Under the pieces are notes generated by a model that saw nothing but the letters and a program-made list of their open reading frames with translations, did not search any database and was not told where the DNA came from. Position numbers and translations under genes: made by a program. DNA of 46,511 nt from Cerasicoccus maritimus (GTDB lineage: Bacteria > Verrucomicrobiota > Verrucomicrobiia > Opitutales > Cerasicoccaceae): assembly GCA_031296935.1 (NCBI GenBank), contig JAVDPD010000037.1, positions 1-46,511 on the forward strand, in the 5' to 3' direction. This document shows positions 43,659-46,511 of the stretch, piece after piece. The number at the start of each line of letters is the position of its first letter. Position 1 is the stretch's first letter.

Positions 43659-43829
43659 TTAGTTCTTGATTTCGCGGTGGACCGTGTGGCGCTTGAGGAA
43701 GCGATTGTATTTCTTCTTCTCGACGCGGTCAGCTTGCAGCTTCTTGTTGCGCGTGGTCATGTAGCGGGAGACGGGCTTGCCTTCCTTGCGCGCTTCAGTG
43801 CATTCCAAAATTACGGTTTCTCGTGCCAT
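43659..43829 (-). CDS. rpmG: 50S ribosomal protein L33
   Basis: 56 residues, beginning MARETVILECTEARKEG and ending in KRHTVHREIKN. It contains YMTTRNKK and the Lys/Arg-rich KKKYNRFLKRHT typical of L33. One Cys is present, so the zinc-binding Cys pairs of the C+ form are absent. The ATG is at 43829; the size is exactly as expected. It shares a terminator with the small basic gene. It sits alone; L33 genes are often paired with rpmB, which is not adjacent here. Confidence 0.9.
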   Translation of the reverse strand: MARETVILECTEARKEGKPVSRYMTTRNKKLQADRVEKKKYNRFLKRHTVHREIKN

Positions 43830-43917
43830 GATAGTATAGGTCTAAAGTTGAAAAGCCGCTCAAAATGGGCGGTTTCGCGAGCCTTGGCAACCTTTTATTT
43901 TCGGTGGTCAGTGCCCC

Positions 43918-44262
43918 TTAAAATGGGACGTCTTCCTCCTCGGCTTCGGCGTTGTTATCGTAGTAATCCAGGGGCGGTTCTTCGCCACCGGCAGCCGGCG
44001 CGCCGGATACGATCTTCCAAGCGTTGAGGTTCACGTAGTAGTTGCCCTTCCATTCGCGGCCGCGGACGTCGAAGCTCACGGTGACGTCGTCGCCTTCCTT
44101 GAGGCCGTCGAGGAGGGAAGTCTTGTCCTTGACGGTCTCAAACTTGATGTCCTGCGGGTATTTTTCCTCCGCCGTAGTCACGACGAATTCGCGCTTGTTG
44201 AAGCCGCTACCGAAGGTTTGCTCGTCCATCACGAGCTTCACTTTGCCAGATAGTTCATACAT
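43918..44262 (-). CDS. DUF3127 single-strand-binding-like protein with acidic SSB-type tail
   Basis: 114 residues. The N-terminal ~85 residues match DUF3127, an OB-fold-like family (MYELSGKVKLVMDEQTFGSGFNKREFVV, then VSFDVRGREWKGNYYVNLNAWKI). The C-terminus is acidic and ends in EEEDVPF, close to the DDDIPF tail by which SSB recruits repair and replication proteins. It is probably a nucleic-acid-binding protein. It is single, leftward, 88 nt upstream of rpmG on the same strand, so they may be cotranscribed. Confidence 0.8.
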   Translation of the reverse strand: MYELSGKVKLVMDEQTFGSGFNKREFVVTTAEEKYPQDIKFETVKDKTSLLDGLKEGDDVTVSFDVRGREWKGNYYVNLNAWKIVSGAPAAGGEEPPLDYYDNNAEAEEEDVPF

Positions 44263-44385
44263 AGCGCGCGATGTAAGAGGATCGCCGCGCGAAGGGCAAA
44301 GCTATTTCCCCGACAGCTTAAGATTTCGTGTCCGTTCAAGGAACAATGCCTTGCGCGAGTGGGGTGGGCGCCCAGAATATGAGCA

Positions 44386-44880
44386 ATGGTCCTTTGGATT
44401 CGCAGTTGCGCCTGGGTGTTGATTTTCTTTGCTGCCCCGGGTGTAGTCTATTCGCTGGTTAAGCTGGATTGGGTTGGCCTGCTGATCAACGTGGCGCTGA
44501 TTGCGATTGGCGTGGTAGATTTGCGGAACTTGCGCATCGTCGAGCGAGACGCGCCTCGCGGCTGGCGTCGTATCATCTACACGCAGTTTTTGCTGGGTTT
44601 GCTGATCGGCGTCTCCTTCGCCTATGCGGGCGTTTACCTGGTGAAGCCGGAATACTGGGAGCAGGCGCGAGAGATTCTAGAGAAAATTCAAGGTCCAGTG
44701 CCGGATTATATTTGGGACGACGCGGTTGCTCGCTCGCAGGCAATTCTCAAGTGGGGAACTTTAATCGGGGGCGAGGCGATCTTCTTGGGGCAGGTACGTT
44801 TGTGCTTTAAAATCAACCGCTTGGCGCGGCGTTCTCAGCCTCCGCAACTACCTGCAGATTCTTCTTCTGAAAAGCATTGA
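44386..44880 (+). CDS. small inner-membrane protein of unknown function
   Basis: 164 residues. Three hydrophobic segments are clear (about 5-24, 28-45, 65-87) and a fourth weaker one lies around 122-142 (AILKWGTLIGGEAIFLGQV). A charged loop (EYWEQAREILEKI) separates the last two. The C-terminal tail is basic and Pro/Ser-rich. No family is recognised. It precedes the tRNA-Ser by 44 nt. Confidence 0.6.
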   Translation: MVLWIRSCAWVLIFFAAPGVVYSLVKLDWVGLLINVALIAIGVVDLRNLRIVERDAPRGWRRIIYTQFLLGLLIGVSFAYAGVYLVKPEYWEQAREILEKIQGPVPDYIWDDAVARSQAILKWGTLIGGEAIFLGQVRLCFKINRLARRSQPPQLPADSSSEKH

Positions 44881-44924
44881 CAGCCCCAGCAGCTCTATAT
44901 GTTTTTCAATTCTTCTTTGGTAAT

Positions 44925-45014
44925 GGAGAGGTGGCTGAGTGGCCGAAAGCACATCTTTGCTAAAGATGCGAAGGGTAAAACCTTCCGCGGGTTCGAATCC
45001 CGCCCTCTCCGCCA
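44925..45014 (+). tRNA. tRNA-Ser (anticodon GCT)
   Basis: GGAGAGG pairs with CCTCTCC, followed by the discriminator G and an encoded CCA. The anticodon loop TTGCTAA gives GCT, reading AGC/AGU. The long variable arm and the GGGTTCGAATCCC T-loop are intact. The 3' half is the likely attachment site for the element that starts directly after it. Confidence 0.95.
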
Positions 45015-45100
45015 CTATATCAACGACTTACGGAATTCCTACCAAATTCCTATCAAAACGGGCTCGCGTTCGCGCGGCACACGGCAAGAGTCGGAAAGCG

Positions 45101-46333
45101 TTGGCAAACAAAGACCAGAGTCCACTTAAGGGGTGGGAATATCCGGCAGGAAGCGCAATCCGCATCCGCGAAGTCATCAACCGTTATCAGGGAAAAGACT
45201 TTGGCGTATCCTATCGCGTGTCGATTCCGGACAAATATGCAGGCAAGCGTGTCCTCAAGCAATTTGCGGACACGGGAGCCGCCGAAGAGTGGGCCAAAGA
45301 GCAATATGACGGCTTTGTCGCCAATGGGCAGGCGCACTTTGAACTCACCTCTACCGAATACGACGAAGCGATAAAGGCGCTGGCCGTCTTGCGAGAAACG
45401 GGCCTTTCGCTCCTAGAGGCTGCGAATTTCACCAAAGACCATTACAAGCCTGCGGATAAGGCGATCACGGTTGAGGCTGCTGTAGAAAAACTGCTGGTTG
45501 AGAAAGCAGCGGAAAATCTGCGTCCACGTTCTATTCGGGATTTGCGGAACCGCCTACGGCCTTTCGTGGAAAGTTTCGGAGACGAGCCTGTCCATACGGT
45601 TAAGCCTCACCAGATACAGCACTGGCTGGATGAACTCAAAGGCCTGTCCGCCGAGAGTGTTGACGGTTTTTCTGCCCGCTCCCTGAAAAACTACATCGTG
45701 ACGCTGAAAACCTTCTTCAATTTCACCATCAGCAAGGGCTATAGGTCTAAGGGTGATAATCCGGTTGAGGGCATTACGCCACCGAAAATTGATTGGGTGG
45801 TGCCGCCAATCCTGACAATCGAGGAAACAAAGCGCCTTCTCAAGACAGCGCAGGACTTCCGAGAGGGGGCCTTACTGCCTTTGGTCGTCCTTGGCTTGTT
45901 CGCAGGCATTCGCACCAACGAACTTTATCAATTGTCTTGGGACAATATCGATCTGGAAGAAGGGCTTGTCACAATTGACGCCACCATAGCCAAGAAACGG
46001 CGGCTGCGGGTCATAGAGCTAACGCCCAATGCGCTTTCGTGGCTAAAAGCCTGTCCCGTCAAGGAGGGCAAAATCGCCATCCATCACGCGGAACTCAAAA
46101 TGGCGGAACTGGTCAAGCTGGCTGGCTTCGAAAATTGGCGGAAAGACAAATCCAACGCCATGCGCCACAGCTTCGGAACATATCATTACGCTTTACACCA
46201 GAATTCAGCCCTGACTTCCGCCGCCCTCGGCCATCGCGCCAACGATCAGGTGTTATTTGACAGCTACCGCTCTTTGGCGCGTAAGAAGGATGGAGAGGCT
46301 TACTTTGGCATATTTCCGACGGAGCATTCTTGA
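45101..46333 (+). CDS. tyrosine recombinase (integrase) of an element inserted at tRNA-Ser
   Basis: About 410 residues from the TTG at 45101. The open frame runs back through the tRNA with no ATG, so the start is uncertain. An N-terminal arm-binding region precedes a SAM-like core-binding domain (about residues 110-220). The catalytic domain shows Arg in LFAGIRTNELYQL, NAMRHSFGTY (Arg kept, His of the usual HxLR replaced by Asn), His in LGHRAND, and the nucleophile Tyr in FDSYRSL. Integrases adjacent to tRNA 3' ends catalyse island or prophage integration there. The element runs beyond the window; nothing else of it is seen within 180 bp. Confidence 0.85.
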   Translation: MANKDQSPLKGWEYPAGSAIRIREVINRYQGKDFGVSYRVSIPDKYAGKRVLKQFADTGAAEEWAKEQYDGFVANGQAHFELTSTEYDEAIKALAVLRETGLSLLEAANFTKDHYKPADKAITVEAAVEKLLVEKAAENLRPRSIRDLRNRLRPFVESFGDEPVHTVKPHQIQHWLDELKGLSAESVDGFSARSLKNYIVTLKTFFNFTISKGYRSKGDNPVEGITPPKIDWVVPPILTIEETKRLLKTAQDFREGALLPLVVLGLFAGIRTNELYQLSWDNIDLEEGLVTIDATIAKKRRLRVIELTPNALSWLKACPVKEGKIAIHHAELKMAELVKLAGFENWRKDKSNAMRHSFGTYHYALHQNSALTSAALGHRANDQVLFDSYRSLARKKDGEAYFGIFPTEHS

Positions 46334-46467
46334 CGCTATATTTATTAGCCTATATCCTGAAAAATGTAATGATAATTGAGCATCTTTCGGTATGCAATTT
46401 TAGGCTACTAGAATCCGCAGATTTACGTTTAGTGTGTAAGCGTCCGAGCTCCATCCCACTTGACTAC

Positions 46468-46500
46468 CAATGGTAAGCATTGTCGTTTCTCATTGGTAAG
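46468..46500. repeat. direct repeat CAATGGTAAG / CATTGGTAAG
   Basis: Two 10-nt near-identical copies 23 bp apart, downstream of the integrase at the window edge. They could be arm-type or excisionase sites of the element, or coincidence. Confidence 0.3.
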
Positions 46501-46511
46501 GGTTTGTAGTT

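Overview
The window is 46.5 kb of a GC-moderate (high fifties percent by eye) bacterial chromosome. Its gene content suggests a marine member of Verrucomicrobiota, class Opitutia (a relative of Cerasicoccus, Puniceicoccus or Coraliomargarita). The evidence is a PEP-CTERM surface protein, a secreted sulfatase with carbohydrate-binding-like repeats, a subtilase with a DSLPDWWE / Asp-rich tail, a pseudokinase-PEGA-formylglycine-enzyme-like membrane protein, a DUF3127 protein and weak Shine-Dalgarno sites. The assignment is inferred from gene content; no rRNA is present to confirm it.

Layout. A tRNA-Ser(CGA) reads leftward at 230-319. Next is a long leftward block, 398-7917: K+ channel, sensor kinase, response regulator, Maf, TonB-like protein, RluA-type pseudouridine synthase and riboflavin synthase. 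Most of its junctions overlap or nearly touch. After a REP-like doublet come a VWA-domain protein (8151-9530), a decayed IS630-type transposase (9642-9978), a PEP-CTERM protein and an unrecognised anchored protein. Class I (leftward) and class II (rightward) fructose-bisphosphate aldolases are divergent at 12.0-14.4 kb. A GC-poor orphan gene, a secreted subtilase, a very large sulfatase and a five-PAS hybrid kinase follow.

From 24.3 to 30.0 kb are housekeeping genes: phosphosugar mutase, a small lipoprotein, a GreA/GreB-like protein, an SMP-30 lactonase, SurE and Lgt. Several 15-nt palindromes sit at the ends of these genes. From 30.1 to 37.2 kb are an orphan ribbon-helix-helix protein, the pseudokinase-PEGA protein, a cysteine-free FmdB-like protein and a MASE1 hybrid kinase. 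From 37.2 to 41.9 kb are an adenosine deaminase-type enzyme, a 161-bp MITE with TAA target duplication, and a LacI regulator divergent from a pectate-lyase-like beta-helix protein. From 42.1 to 44.9 kb are an Mrp-type ATPase, small proteins, ribosomal protein L33 and a DUF3127 protein with an SSB-like acidic tail. The right edge is a tRNA-Ser(GCT) followed at once by a tyrosine recombinase, the start of an integrated element that continues past the window.

How the genes work together. Three multidomain kinases, a TonB-like protein, the sulfatase, the subtilase and the LacI/beta-helix pair fit a bacterium that senses and degrades algal or other sulfated polysaccharides. The aldolase pair and the phosphosugar mutase feed central carbon flux. 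No CRISPR array, complete defence system, complete insertion sequence or rRNA operon was seen. The least routine items are the palindrome family, the MITE, the degenerate kinase and the triple-repeat sulfatase.
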